Positions 29,386-41,437 of a stretch of DNA of 50,147 nt are shown piece by piece. Numbering within the stretch: the first letter of the stretch is position 1; each line of letters opens with the position of its first letter. The DNA comes from Parvularia atlantis (taxonomy: Eukaryota > Opisthokonta > Rotosphaerida), in assembly GCA_943704415.1 (NCBI GenBank), contig CALSCO010002497.1, forward strand, positions 1-50,147. The letters are read 5' to 3'. Made by a program: the position numbers and the translations under genes. A model generated the notes under the pieces. The model searched no databases and was not told the origin of the DNA. It saw only the letters and a list, made by a program, of their open reading frames with translations.

Positions 29386-31097
29386 ATGCGCGCACCGCTC
29401 CTTGTCGTCGTGGCGACGCTCGCCGCCACCGCCGCCGCCGCCGCGCCGCGCGCCACGTTCGGCCGCGCGCTGCTGGCCGAGTTCCAGATGGCCGAGAGCT
29501 ACGTCAACTTCAACTACGGCTCGTTCGGCGCCGTGCCGCGCGTGGTCATGCAGAGCCTGCGCGACTACCAGGTGCGCGCGCTTGTGCTCTCGTGCTCTCT
29601 CGTGCTCACGCACGCGCGTGCGCGGCGCCACCAGGACCAGATGGAGGCGCGCCCGGACCCGTGGCTGCGCGCCGGCGACAACGGCTACCGCGCGCTGCTC
29701 GTGCCGCTGCGCGAGCGCATGGCGGCGTACCTGGGTGCCGACCCGGCCGACGTGGTCATGGTCGAGAACGTGAGCAGCGGTGCGCGGCCGTCGTGGCGCC
29801 GTGCGCCGTGCCGCCCCACTGACAGCGTCACGTCCGCGCGCAGCCATCAACGCCGTCCTGCGCTCGATGAACCTCCGCGCCGGTGACAAGATTCTCTCGC
29901 TCAGCATCGAGTACCCGATGGTCCGCTACCTGCTGCAGTTCCTGGTCGAGCGGGTCGGCATCGAGGTGCGCGCCCGTGCCGGCTGTGCTCGCGATGCTGA
30001 CCTGAGGCGCGCGGCCGGCACCAGGTCGTCGAGGTCAAGATCAACTTCCCCGTCACTGGCCCCGAGTCGTTCCTTGACCCGATCCGCGCCGCGCTCGACG
30101 CCCACCCGGACATGAAACTCGTCATCATCTCGCACATCTCGTCCACGCCCGCCTTCATCCTGCCGGCCCAGGCACGCTACGCCGCGCACGTAGCCGCCGC
30201 GCTGACCGCGCGCCGCCCTGCAGGAGATCACGGACGAGTGCCGCGCGCGCGGCGTGCGCATCCTCATCGACGGCGCGCACGTCCTTGGCCACCTGCCCAT
30301 CAACCTCGCGCGCCTCAACCCGGACTACTACACCGCCAACGCGCACAAGTGGCTCTACAGCCCCAAGGGCAGCGCGTTCCTCTGGGTGGCCAAGCAGCAC
30401 CAGGAGGAGGTCTCGCCCACGGTTATCTCGAGCGAGTGGGGCAACCCAGGCGCCGACTTTGTCTCGCGCTTCGAGTACACCGGTGCGGCTGCCACGTCGC
30501 CCGGGCCCCAGCCTGGCGCGACGCAGGGCTGACGTGCGCGCATGCAAAGGCACACGAGACTATTCGGCCATGCTCGCGATCAACGCCGCCTTCGACTTCC
30601 GCGAGGCCGTCGGCGGCGACGCGGCCATTTACGAGTACACGCACGGCCTGGCGTGGTGGGCGGCCAACTACCTCGCGGCCACGTGGAACACGACGCTGCT
30701 CGCGCCCGAGAGCGTCATCGGCTTCATGGTGCGCCCCGCCCGTGCGCGCCAGCCGCGGCCGCTCATTTCGCCGCCGCCGCCGTCGCCGCCGCCGCCGCAG
30801 TTTGACGTCGGCCTGCCGGTCAGCGCCGCCAACGCGTCCCTGCTCCAGACGGAGCTGTACGCGCGCTACGGCATGTACATCACCGCGCGCTCGCAGGACG
30901 GCGCGGCGTGGTCCCGTTTGTCGGCGCAGGTACGTGTGACGTGCCCGCGCGCCCTCGCAGCGTGGCCAACCGCGCGCCCGCGCCAGATCTTCCTTGAGCA
31001 GGCCGACTTTGTCGAGCTCGGCGCGCGCGTGCTCGAGCTGGCGCGCGAGATCGAGGGCAGGGACGGCCTGCCGGCATTTGCGGTGCTGTCGCCGTGA
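29386..31097 (+). CDS. Class V PLP-dependent aminotransferase-fold enzyme with N-terminal signal-like segment
   Basis: A PLP enzyme of about 420 residues related to isopenicillin-N-epimerase-like and Egt2/cysteine-desulfurase-type proteins. Motifs: YVNFNYGSFGAVPRVVM, the cofactor-binding ENVS...AINAVLRS, ILIDGAHVLGHLPIN with the PLP-contacting Asp/His, and the Schiff-base lysine in NAHKWLYSPKGSAFLW. Before this, residues 1-20 (MRAPLLVVVATLAATAAAAA) look like a cleavable signal peptide, unusual for a PLP enzyme. The intron before EITDECRARG (30172-30223) has a GC donor. The reaction cannot be read: C-S lyase, desulfurase and epimerase activities all occur in this family. It is divergent from the MICU-like gene with a 32-bp gap. 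Confidence 0.82.
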
Positions 31098-31156
31098 CGC
31101 GTCTTTTCTGGTGGCTGGCGGTGTGTGCAATGCTTTTCTCGGCTACAGGTTGTACA

Positions 31157-33812
31157 TCATGTGAGCGCGGGCAAGGGCGCCCGGCACGTCGGGCACTCGA
31201 GCTTGAGCTGGAGCCACTGCGTCGCGCGAGCACGTGGCAGTCAGCCTGTTATGGGCGGGCGGAGCCAGCAGCGGCGCACGGGCTCGAGGCACTCGCTGTG
31301 GAACCTGTGCCCGCAGGGTGTGAGCATGTGCTTGGCCGTGAGGTCGACCGGGAGCATGCAGACGACGCAGCTATGCGCACGGCCCGCCGTCAGTCACGCG
31401 CCGCGCCCTGACGCGCGCGCACTTGATCTCGTCTGCCCTGTGACCGGCCTCGACGTCGCTCGCCGTGAGCGTTGCGCGCACGTAGTAGTTGTACGTCGGC
31501 GGTGACCACTTTGTGCGCGCGTGTCAGTCAGTGCGCGCTGCTTGCGGCAGGAAAAGGCGCACGCACGCTCTCGGGCAGGAAGAAGCACGGGCCCAGCAGG
31601 TTCTGCAGCAGCAGCACGAGCGCCTGCAGCCCCAGAAACGCGACCAGCGCCCCGCCTGCCAGCGGCGACGTGTCGACACCAAACACATTCGCCGGGCACA
31701 GCAGCAGATCTGGGCGCGGCGGCACGTCAGCGCCGGAGTGCAGCGGCGCACGCAGAGACGCACAGAGCGGCACGATGCACCGCAGCACGCTCATGCCGAC
31801 GATGTAGCCCCTGCGACGAAATCAGTGCTGAACGGCAGCGCGCTTGCTAGAACGCACGCCGTGAGGCCGCGCCGCGTGTTGGTGCGCACGGCGTGCACGA
31901 TCTGCGGGACCCAGAAGCCGTGCAGAAGGAACGAGACGCCGCGCACAAGCACGTCGCCGCCCGCATAGACGATCAGAAGGATCAAGAGGATCGTCCCGTC
32001 TGCGCGCGCGCAGCACCCGCCGTCAGCGAACACGTGCACGGCCGTCGCGTCGACGCACAGTAGAAGCGGTACAGCGCGTTCAGCCCACCGCGCTCGTCAT
32101 CAACCGAGGTCGTCCCCGTGCTTGCCTGCTTGTGGCTCAGTAACGGCATGCTGTGCTCGCTCGACGCACCTTCCACGCGAGCACGAGCAGGCGCATCTCA
32201 AACCCGCCAAACAGTACCATTTTGAGGAACGAGGCCAGCGCAAACGCGCGGTACAGGTGGTCTGGCGCGCAGCGAGCGAGAGCGTTGAGCTTGTCGCGCT
32301 GCAGGTCAAGCACGGCACGGCACGGCACCAAAGGTCGTCGCGCTCATGAAGTGGAGCATGACCTGAAACATGTCCAGCACGCACAGTGTGCCCATCGTGT
32401 ACGCCGAGACGCGCGCCAGTGCCTGCACGGCGCGCTTGAGCACGCAGCGCGAGCCGCCCCGCAGCACGCCGCCCGCACGCTCGACGACGTCAGCCGGTCC
32501 ACCTGGTAGCACGTCAGCAGCAGCTCCAGCAGCGCGGTCACGACCGCCAGCACGGCGTAGTGGGTCAGCTTGCTGTAATAGACGGGCAGGCGCGTGCCTG
32601 CGTCCGCGGTGTCGGTCAGCGATCAAGCGCGGCAGCCCGCGGCGCGAGGACGTGCCGGATGCGGTCATGTTGACGGCCGTACAGGCACACGACTCGTTGC
32701 GCGCAAACAGCAGCCCCTGCACGTCCAGCGCGAGCGGCGCCATGGTCGGCAGGCCGGTGCGGTCCATGAGTTCTGAGCAGGCGGTGAGCGCCGGGCCGCG
32801 TGCGTGCATGCTCGTCACACGCCTTTCTCGAGCTGGCGCACGCTCGCGAGGCGCACGTCCGATGGCAGCGGCGCGAGCTGCAGCACAAGCACCGGCTCGC
32901 ACTCGCGCGAGATGTTCAACTGCAAGGCGCTCTCTGCGGCGCGGCGTTGGCAAGCGCGTCGCGGTGCACAGTAAGCCCGTCGCACCTGTCCTGCGGTGCG
33001 CGAGGATGCTGTCGAGCAGCTTGGTCCGGTCTGGCGCGTTGACGCGCTCGTCCACGAAGCCCTGCACGAGGTCAAAGAGCGGCTCGGACGGCATCGCGAA
33101 CGGCAGCAGCGCGAACGCGTTTTGGCTGCGATGCGGCCGCTGTGAACCGAGCGCACACGCGAGAGCGATGCGGCGCGGGCGCACGTCTCGGACGCCATCA
33201 GCACGACGACGCCGTGCTCGACCAGGTGCACGCCCTGCAGCGGGAACCACGCGGCCCCGTCGGGCGTCTTGAGCGCGATGCTGCGGGCCGCACGGGTCAG
33301 GCACCGGTCAAGGACCCGCGCGACCGGCGTGTCACTCACGCGCCCAGAACGTCGTTCACGCGCGCGTTGTCGGTGGCCACGCTGCACGCGCGCGGTCAGG
33401 GACGGCACGCGCGGCGACGCGACAATGGCGCTCACGCTGTCAGGCTCGCGCGCAGCTCGCCGCCTGGCCCACCGTCCCCGCCCTGCGCCCACTGCCCGTG
33501 GAAGACCGCCGACACGTTCGGGTAGAAGTGCTGCCCGGGGCGCGCGAGCCACGCGTCCAGCTGCGCGACGGCCGCGGCCGGGAAGCGCTGCGTGCGTGCT
33601 TTCGGCGTCACCGACCGCATGTGCGGCGGCGCAACTCAGGCACGCACGTGCGCGGCGTCGCGGTGCGCGAACGTGCTGTTGCGCAGCCCCGTGTCCTCGG
33701 GCGGTGGCTGCCACGGCGCGGCGGACGGCGCCCCGGCGTGCTCCGGCTGCGCCCCGGCGAGCGCCGCGAACGCCGCAAACGCCGCCGCGACAAGCGTGAC
33801 GCTGCGCCACAT
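31157..33812 (-). CDS. TUL1: Transmembrane RING E3 ubiquitin ligase, Tul1/DscA type
   Basis: A Golgi/endosome membrane ubiquitin ligase, the catalytic subunit of the fungal Dsc complex. It starts with a signal peptide (MWRSVTLVAAAFAAFAALAG), followed by a lumenal part with FYPNVSAVFHGQW, the asparagine-rich block typical of Tul1. Several membrane helices follow (for example GTILLILLIVYAGGDVLV and GGALVAFLGLQALVLLLQ). The C-terminal RING is CVVCMLPVDLTAKHML, then PCGHRFHSECLEPW, then CPTCRAPLP: C-x2-C, C-x-H-x2-H-x2-C, C-x2-C. An intron splits the RING before the Trp. About 700 residues. It lies head-to-tail behind the paraoxonase-like gene, only 29 bp downstream of its stop. Known roles are quality control of membrane proteins and, in some fungi, SREBP activation. 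Confidence 0.87.
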
Positions 33813-33841
33813 CGGAAGCGGAGCTGGGCGCGGCCCTTGCG

Positions 33842-35506
33842 TCACAATAGGTATATGCCGACACGGTCCGACAGCGCCGCGCCGATGTAGAGGCCGCCGG
33901 CCCACTCGACGACGGAGCTGGCCGCGCCGAGGACGGTGCCGTTGTGCGCGATGAGCTCGTGCGCTGCCCGCGCGCGCGTGTCAGTGCCTGCGCGTGTGCA
34001 CGCGGGGAGGCGCGAGGACCGCACTCTTGAGCGACCGCAGCGAGATCTGCCGCACCGAGAACGACGTCGGGCACGAGCGCCGCCCCGTCCACAGGCACAC
34101 GAGCCACGGCACGACCTCGGTTGTCGTCGTGAACACGGCACGGCTCCTGCGGTTGCGCGCTCAGCCACCGTGTGCGCACATGGGCCAACACGCACTTGAG
34201 CGGCACAACCGACAGGCCCGACGGCGCCCCGCCCACGTCGACGCACGTCTTGTTGACCTCGCCGGCGTCGCCGTCCGTCACAGCCAGCGCCCCGCCGAGG
34301 CGGCATATCCTTCCCAGGCCTGGGCGATGCGTCAGAACGACGCGCGTCGGCAGTCTCAAACGCGCGCGCGCGCACCCTGCTCGCTCACAAAGATCGCGTC
34401 GCCCAGCGCGAGCACGCCCGTCGGCAGCACCGTCTCGGACTTTGGCACGACGTGCCACTCGCCCGCATGCCACCGACGCACGTCGCCCGTCGGCTGGCCG
34501 AGCAGCCACCCCATTGCGAGCGCGACAGCGTACTGCGGGGTGCGCACGCACGTGGGCCGAGTGCTCACAGGCGGGACGCAATCGCGCACCCTCAACCCGC
34601 CGAGGCCGAACGCGAGCGGCGCGGAGGTGGTGACGAGGAAGGCGTTGTTGGCAAGGGCGTGGATGCGGTTGGCGACCATGTCTGCACACGCGCGCGTTGG
34701 CGGGGCGCGCAGGCGGCACAGCGCGAACGCACTCGGCGGCAGCGGCGTGCAGCCGACCCACGCAACCGTCGTGCCCTTGGGCCCCGTGGCGATGTCGAAC
34801 CACTCGACGGCCTTGCGCTCCTCCGACGACGCCAGCACAAAGAGCCGCACCGTCCCGCCCGTGGCCGGCGCGGCCGAGAGCGCGTGCGGGTGGAAGGTCG
34901 CCTCGCGTGGCGGCTCGGAGCACGTCTCGGGCGTGAGCACGCGTCCGACGTCGCTCGGGCGCCCGATCGGCCAGAGGTGCGTGGGCGGGCGGAGGAAGAC
35001 GCGGCGCGTGCCGTGCTCGCCCGTGGCAATGTTGGGGTCGGGCAGCTGCAGCGCAAACAGGCCGACCTGGCGCCGCGCGATCAGGGCGCGAACGAGCCCG
35101 GCCGGCGCGTCGCACGGGCACGCGGTCGTCGGCGGGGCTCGTCGGCAGACGCGGGCGGAAGCGGATGGTCACGAGCACGTGCAGCGACGGCACGAGCGCC
35201 AGGTCCTCCGGGTTCCACAGGGCGAACCCGCAGACGGACCCCCTGGCGGGGAGGCGGGCGCCGCCGTCACGCACGGCCGGTCGCGCATGGCCGCATCGCC
35301 GCGCACATCACGTTGAGCGGCGGGACGGGGTTGCACGGCGGCAGGCCCGAGCGGTCGAAGCGCACGGCCAGCAGGTACGCCAGCAGCGCCGTGAGCAGCG
35401 CCGGCACGGCCATCGCGGCCGCCTGGCGCCCGAGCGCCGGCAGCTTGTCGACGAGCGTTGGCCGGGGCGGGGCGGGCGCCGTGCCGGGTGCGGAGGCGGG
35501 CCGCAT
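33842..35506 (-). CDS. Paraoxonase/arylesterase-like (SMP-30 superfamily) beta-propeller, membrane-anchored
   Basis: About 400 residues. The N-terminus carries a single hydrophobic anchor (MAVPALLTALLAYLLAV after a Pro-rich stretch), giving a lumenal or extracellular propeller. Family-like blocks in order: FALWNPEDLALVPSLHVLV, FHPHALSAAP with the HPH expected near the active site, RLFVLASSEERKAVEWFDI, NRIHALANNAFLVTT, VLPTGVLALGDAIFVSEQ and the final VVEWAGGLYIGAALSDRVG. Paraoxonase-type enzymes hydrolyse lactones and aryl esters using Ca2+; substrate and activity here are unknown. There are about eight exons, with junctions consistent in phase. The start lies just 14 bp from the dihydroorotase start on the other strand; a later ATG (MAVPALL) is an alternative start. 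Confidence 0.75.
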
Positions 35507-35520
35507 TCTCTTGCGTCAGG
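35507..35520. promoter_or_regulatory. 14-bp divergent start-to-start gap (paraoxonase-like / dihydroorotase)
   Basis: Just TCTCTTGCGTCAGG separates the two chosen start codons. TGCGTCA resembles an AP-1/Gcn4-type half site. Neither gene has room for a private core promoter here. Confidence 0.4.
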
Positions 35521-36789
35521 ATGGATCTGGTCCTGCCCGCCGCGGACGATCTGCACGTTCACCTGCGCCAGGGCGCGCTGATGTGCGCAGTCGTGCCGCT
35601 TGTGCACGGCGGCGGGTGCCGGCGCGTGTACGTGATGGTGCGCGTCGTGCTGCTGCACCGCGATGACGGCTGATGCGCGCCGCCAAGCCCAACCTCACGC
35701 CGCCCATCGCCACCGCCGAGCAGGCCGTGCGCTACCGCGAGGAGCTGCAGCGGCTCGAGCCGCGCGTCGCGTTCCTGATGACGCTGTACCTCAACGCAGC
35801 GCTGACGCCGGCCGACATCGCCGCGGCGCGGGCGGCGGGCGTGGTCGGGGTCAAGTCGTACCCGCGCGGCGTGACGACCAACTCGGAGGGCGGGATCGAG
35901 AGCTACGAGGGGTACTACCCGGTCTTCGCGGCGATGGAGCAGCACGGCCTCGTGCTCAACCTGCACGGCGAGGTGCCCAGCAGCGCCACCGTCAGCGTGC
36001 TCGACGCCGAGGCCGCGTTCCTCCCGCACCTCGAGAAGCTCCACCGCACCTTCCCGCGCCTGCGCATCGTCCTCGAGCACGCCACTACCGCCGCCGCCAT
36101 CGACATGGTCAAGCGCCTGGGCGACACGGTCGCCGCGACCATCACTGTGCACGTGCGCGCGCACGTGCCCCTCATCGCTCAGCACGGCCGCTCAAACGGC
36201 CCGCCGCAGCACCTCGACCTCATCGTCGACGACTGGGCCGGCAAGGCCGTCAACTTCTGCAAGCCCGTGGCCAAGACGCCGGCCGACCGCGAGGCGCTGC
36301 GTGCCGTCGTGCGCGAGGGTGCGGCGCCCGCGGCTCGCGTCGTGCATGCCGCACGCTCATGCAGTGCGCGCGCAGGCAACCCAAAGTTCTTCTTCGGCTC
36401 CGACTCGGCCCCGCACGCGCGCCGCCTCAAGCAGAACGAGGCCGGCGCGCCCGCGGGTGTGTTCACGACACCGTACGTTCTGCCGTACCTGGCGCAGATC
36501 TTTGAGGACCTCGGCTGCCTCGACAAGCTGCGAGGTGACGAGCGTGCTGCTCTCGCCCAGCACGACGACTCACGGCGGCGCGCCCCCGTCAGGCTTCGTG
36601 GCCGAGTACGGCGCGCGCTTCTACGGCCTCGCGCCGCAGACCGAGACCGTGCGGCTCGTGCGGCGCGAGCAGACCGTGCCCGCCGAGATCCCTTTCGGCG
36701 ACGACGCCGACACGTCCCCCGACGCGGCCCGCGGCACGGTGGTGCCGTTCTGGGCCGGGCGCACGCTGCGGTGGTCGCTCGAGGCGTGA
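35521..36789 (+). CDS. URA4: Dihydroorotase (Ura4 / PyrC type)
   Basis: A zinc amidohydrolase that closes carbamoyl-aspartate to dihydroorotate, the third step of UMP synthesis. It is single-domain and about 347 residues, the size of E. coli PyrC. It starts MDLVLPAADDLHVHLRQG with the HxH metal ligands. Next come VMPNLTPP, the carboxylated lysine in GVKSYPRGVTTNS, His ligands in LVLNLHGEVP and LEHATT, and the catalytic Asp in FFGSDSAPHARR. There are five exons with 50-61 nt introns. The gene converges on Mtr10, 74 bp away. Confidence 0.95.
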
Positions 36790-36863
36790 CCGTGCGCAGG
36801 CCAAGAGTGCTGTGCAATTCGTGTGCCGGGGGCCCCCGCAGCAAAGAGAGACACGCGGCGAAG

Positions 36864-37386
36864 CTACGAGTGATGCGAAGAGTAACTGATGTTGCGCAGG
36901 ACCGGCTGCAGGTCGCCGCGGTTGACGAGCACGCTGCGCGGCGCGCGACGTCAGCGCCCGCCCACAGCGCGACCGCGATGGTGTGCGCACCGCATCAGGT
37001 CTTCGTGGTAGTTGGGCGTGACGACGGCGGGGAGCGCCCGCGCCGCGTTGGCCGTCCACTGCAGCGTCTCCTGTGTTGCCGCGTCAGCACATGGCGGGGC
37101 CAGCCGCGGCACCGTACGTACCTCCGGGCAGATCTTGTGCATGACCGTGAGCATGCCGCTCACCCGGTCGACGCACGTCGCCGTGAAGTGGTTGGCCACA
37201 CCGCTCAGCAGCGCCGACACGAGCGACTGCCCTTGCACTGCGTTCCGCGCCGTGTGAGCCCGCGCCTATGCGCCGTGCCGTCGACGACAGGCGCGCACCG
37301 GCCAGGAGCGGCATGAACGCCGCCGAGAACGCTTTGTGCTCGTTGTCGTACACAACGTCTGCGGCGCGTGTCAGCCGGCAGGCAAC

Positions 37387-37417
<31 letters not shown>

Positions 37418-40400
37418 GGATCGTCCGCAGCAGCCACGCTCACGGCATCATCAAGGGCCGCCGCGTGTGGCGCGGCGCGCACAGAGCATGTTCTCGAACA
37501 GCAGCTGGCTCGCCGTAATCGACTCTTCGGTCTTGCTGAATGAGATGTTGGCGATGGCGCACGCCAGTAGCGTCGGGAGGATGTTTTGCGCGTCGTTTGG
37601 CGACGCCTGGAACGCCAGCCGTCAGCCGTCCGCGCGCACTCGCCGGTCGCGCAGGGGTGCACGCCACCTTGGCCATCATCGCAATCGTCGGCGACACGCG
37701 CACGCACTGCTCAAGCAGGCTGAAAAAGTCCTGCACGATGTCGGCCTGCTGCGTGAACGCCTCGGTCGGGTTGACCGAGAGCAGGGCGAATGTCGGCGCG
37801 GCCATCTGCGTGATCATGTACGCAAAGCGCTCGTTGAGCTCTGCGCACAACGGCCCGTAAGTGCACTGCCGGGCCACCGGCTGCCGCAGGCGCGGCGCAC
37901 CCTGAATGTGCCCAAAGGTGCGCACGGCCACGAGCGCGCAGTAGAGGTACTCCGAGTGCCTGTAGCTGACGTACCCCTGGCGCAAGCACGCGCATCAGCT
38001 TTGTCAATGAGCGATATCCGTGCCACGCACCACCGTCAGCTTGGTCAAGAGCGAGTCAAGGTACGGCAAGAAGCTCCCGCCCATCGAGATCATGACCGAG
38101 CGCGAGCACCGGCACAGGCTGCGTGTGGGCGCGCACGCACGGCTCAACGGCGGCTGCTCTAGCCAGCGAGGCAGGCGGCGCACCTCTTCATCACCGACGG
38201 CACGGGCCCGAACCGGTCAAAGATGCGCTCCATCAGCGGCCACGCCCGCGCGATCACCGCCACCGTCGGGCTTTGTCTGGCCTGCGGTCTGCGCGACGCC
38301 AACGAGCGTGAGCAACCGGACGGCGTCCACTGCGCCTCACGCACAGCCCCTGTGCCATGGCTGCGATCTGCGACGACGACGAGTTTGGCGACACCTTGGA
38401 CGAGCGGCTGCAGGGGGGGGGGTGAGCCGCGAGCAAGGGCCTGACGGGCGCGCACGTGCCTCGACGACAGGCGGAAGCAGATACTAAGCCTATCGATGTA
38501 CGACGTGAGCACCGACTTGATCTCGCTCAGCGTCGGTGTCGGCATCTGGCGGCGCGCTTAGGCCGCGCACGTGCGAGGAGCGTGGGCACCGCGCGCGCAC
38601 CGCCTCGAGCACTTGCTGCAGCCCCGCGATGATCGGCGCGCTGAAACGCAGCCAGTACTGCTGCAGCACGTTCTCGGGCAGCGACTTGACGACGTGGGCT
38701 GCGCACGCGTTCGTCAGCCGCGGCGTCTCATGAGCGGCGCACGGGCTCACGAACCTATCGCCTCGGTAAACTCGAGCTGGTCCTCCATCCGCAGCACCTT
38801 GGTCTGTTCCTGGTAGTCGAGCAGCGCGTCCACAAAGCCCGAGATCAGGTGGCCGCACGACTGCGTCAGGTGCTGCGCGGCCAGCCCATCGCGCGTCAGC
38901 ACAGCCCACGAGACCGGCACAGCACCACCCACCCTCAGCGCCACGGCCGACGCCGGCGCCACCTCCGAGTTGGAAAAGCCGCTGAAGATGTAGTCGGCCT
39001 GCGACCCGACGTACTCGGGGTGCAGGCGCGACCACGATGCGTACTGCCCATAGATGAGTGTCACGGTGTACCTGCGAGCGCCGCATGTGTGCCGCGTCAG
39101 CACCCGCTCGGGCCGGCGTGGTGCGGGCCACGGCGCACTGGATCTTCGGGTGGCGCGGCAGGCGGTCGCTGAGCAGGATGCCCATGATGTGCCGCATGGT
39201 CGGGATCTCGTTGGCCTGCTGCTCGCTGCGGACCGCCTCGAGCTGCGCGGCGTGGAGCGGTGAGACGGCCGAACGGGGCGCATGCGCGACCGCACCTGGT
39301 ACACGACCTCACGCGCGAGCGAGCGCAGCGAAAACAAGATCGCCTCGATCGTCTGCCACTGCGAGCCCTGCGCGCGCCGTCTCAGTCACGCGCGCTCATC
39401 GCCGAAGCGCGGCCAGCGCGCGCACCCTTGCCAGCTCGGCCTCTAGCCGCTGTGCGATCTGCTGCAGGACCGTCTCGCTGCGCAACACGAGGCAGCAGTC
39501 CTTGAGCGTGTCGCCCACGGTGTGCCTGTGCGCAAGATGAGCGTGCGCACGCGCGAAAGCAGCCCGAAGCGCACCGAAAGTCCGAGAACTCGTCGCGCTT
39601 CGCCGCGGTCCACGTCTCCGAGTCGAGCGGGTACGACAGCTGCGCGCGTGTGTGTGCGCGGTATGGTCGGCACGGCGCAGCCGCGCAGGGCCCGCGTAGC
39701 GCACTTGACCCAGGATCACGTTGATGACGTTGGTGAAGAACGGCAGGAACATGTCTCTGCTCTGCGCGTTCTCAGTGTCCTACGTGCGCCACGCGGGTGA
39801 GCTGCTCGCGTGCCGCACGGCCCCTTTGGACGGGCGCGCGCACGTGTATCAGCGAGGCCGCCTTGTAGCAAAAGTTGAAGATCATCTGGGCGATGTCCAG
39901 GTCCGGGTGGCCCAGACAAGCCAGGAGCACCTCGAGGAGGTCCTTGGCGTGCGCGGGCTCCTCCACGAGGAAGTTGAGGTATGTCTCGCTCGCCTGCGCG
40001 CGCGCGCGCGTCAGTAGTCCGTGCGGCCATTGCGAGCGCGTCGTCGACGTGCCTCGACAAACAGGCGTGCGTAGCCGCGCGCCGTGTCGAGGTCCCCCGA
40101 CTGCACTGCCTGAAGGTAGCGCGCTCTCCGTGCAAGCAGGCTGCTGAGGATGCCGACGATCATCGGCCGGTTGTTGAGGTTTTCGCCCGAAAGCGCGATC
40201 GCCTTCATGGCTGCGCGTCAGATGCGCCCGTGCGGCGTTACTGCCACGTGCGCACCTCGATCAGCACGTCCACGGCCACGTCAAAAAGCTGCTCTGAGTT
40301 GAGCGCCTCAAAGGCCAGCGTCAGGAATGCCGTCTCCGAGAACGCCTGCGACGACGGCGACGCGCAATCAGCGCATCGGACAGGGCCGTGACGCCCTCAC

Positions 40401-41402
40401 CTCCAGCGGGATGACGCGCGACCGCAGCCAGCTATTCACGCACAGGAAAATCTTCTCAAAGATGCGCACGTCGCCCGCAGCGCTCTGCTCCGGGTGCGTG
40501 CGCGCGGTCGTGGGCGGGGCGCGGTCCAACGCGCACGCGCACGCACGTTGAGGTACGACATCATCAGGTTCATGAACGCGGGCGCGCAGTTGCGCATGTA
40601 GCCCATGAGCATCCTCCTCCGCTCGCGCTCGAGCACTGTGCGCCGGTTCGTGACCTCCTCGGGCAGGACCTGTTGTAGCGCGGCGCATGAGGCGCGCGTC
40701 AGCATGAACAGACGGCGCGTCGCGTCAATGCGGTGCGCGCCTTGAGAAAGTCGATGAGCAGCAGCGCGCTCGGGCCGTCGCTGCCGGCAAACATGCGCAC
40801 GACGTCGGCGATGGGGTCCTGCGCCGTCGCGGCACGCGCGTATCAGTCGCGCTCACACGAGGCAGTCCGGCGCGCACCTCCCAGGTGCCCATGTGCACGA
40901 TCAGGTTGGCCAGCGCGAGGCACAGCTGCGTCCTGATCTCGGTCGGCCCCTCGCGGAACTGCTGCAGCAGCTGGAGGATGGACGCCTGTGGGCCCGGTGC
41001 GCGCGCTCAGCAACGGGGCAACGGCGCGGCCAAGGGCGCGCGCGTCTACCTCGAGCGAGCTGTGCGCGGCCGCGGGCAGCTGGCGGAAGTCGCGCATGAT
41101 CTTGGTGTGCAGCGTGTGCGCGGCAAAGTACTGCGCGTGCGTGCCCAGGTCGGGCCGGCGGATCATCCGGTCGGCCACGGTCCACGCGGCCTCCTGCGTA
41201 ATAGCGACGCGCGCGCGCGCGCGTTTCGGGAGCGTGAGCGTGGCGCCGTCTGCGCCCACGCGCCCGCACGCACCCGCTGCTGGAACTGCTCGAGCCACGC
41301 GTTGGCCTGCGTCTTGCGCGCCATGTCGTCGCCAAAGTAGAGCACCTGCAGCGCCTCGACGCAGGTCGACAGCTCGTCGCCTGAGCCGCCGCCGTCCGCC
41401 AT
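36864..41402 (-). CDS. MTR10: Karyopherin beta, Mtr10 / transportin-SR (TNPO3) type
   Basis: A nuclear import receptor of about 950 residues, a HEAT-repeat superhelix for SR-rich proteins and implicated in tRNA traffic. The N-terminus reads ALQVLYFGDDMARKTQANAW then LEQFQQR, followed by EAAWTVADRMI, QYFAAHTLHTKIMRDF and FREGPTEIRTQLCLALANLI, the classic TNPO3/Mtr10 opening. Internal helices include LDIAQMIFNFCYK and ASQLLFENML; the tail is VLVNRGDLQPVLRNISYSSHHS. More than fifteen short introns. One (37359-37482) is twice normal length because of a 29-base G run on the coding strand. Exon borders in the middle were not all resolved. It was first weighed as Crm1/exportin-1 but the N-terminus fits Mtr10 better. 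Confidence 0.85.
37388..37416. repeat. 29-base C/G homopolymer inside a Mtr10 intron
   Basis: An uninterrupted run of 29 C on the + strand (29 G in the Mtr10 pre-mRNA) lies in the intron 37359-37482. The 3' end of that intron is otherwise normal (CCGGCTGACACGCGCCGCAG). Such a run can form G-quadruplexes and is prone to slippage and sequencing error, so its exact length is doubtful. Confidence 0.9.
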
Positions 41403-41437
41403 GTCGCTGGTTAATCTGCCATTGTCACACTTCCATC
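41403..41437. promoter_or_regulatory. 35-bp divergent gap (Mtr10 / FYR protein)
   Basis: A short AT-richer spacer containing GGTTAATCTGCC and TTGTCACACTTCC between the start codons at 41402 and 41438. No TATA box is seen. Confidence 0.35.

Noticed and set aside
32815-35274. An 819-codon open frame on the - strand across Tul1 and the paraoxonase-like gene
   Set aside because: It passes through introns and changes between real and unreal frames; the splice-corrected exons give recognisable families in other frames, so the long frame is accidental.
36864-41402. Exportin-1/Crm1 identity for the large karyopherin gene
   Set aside because: The N-terminus (ALQVLYFGDDMARKTQANAW; FAAHTLHTKIMRDF; EIRTQLCLALANL) fits the Mtr10/transportin-SR family and not the Crm1 opening.
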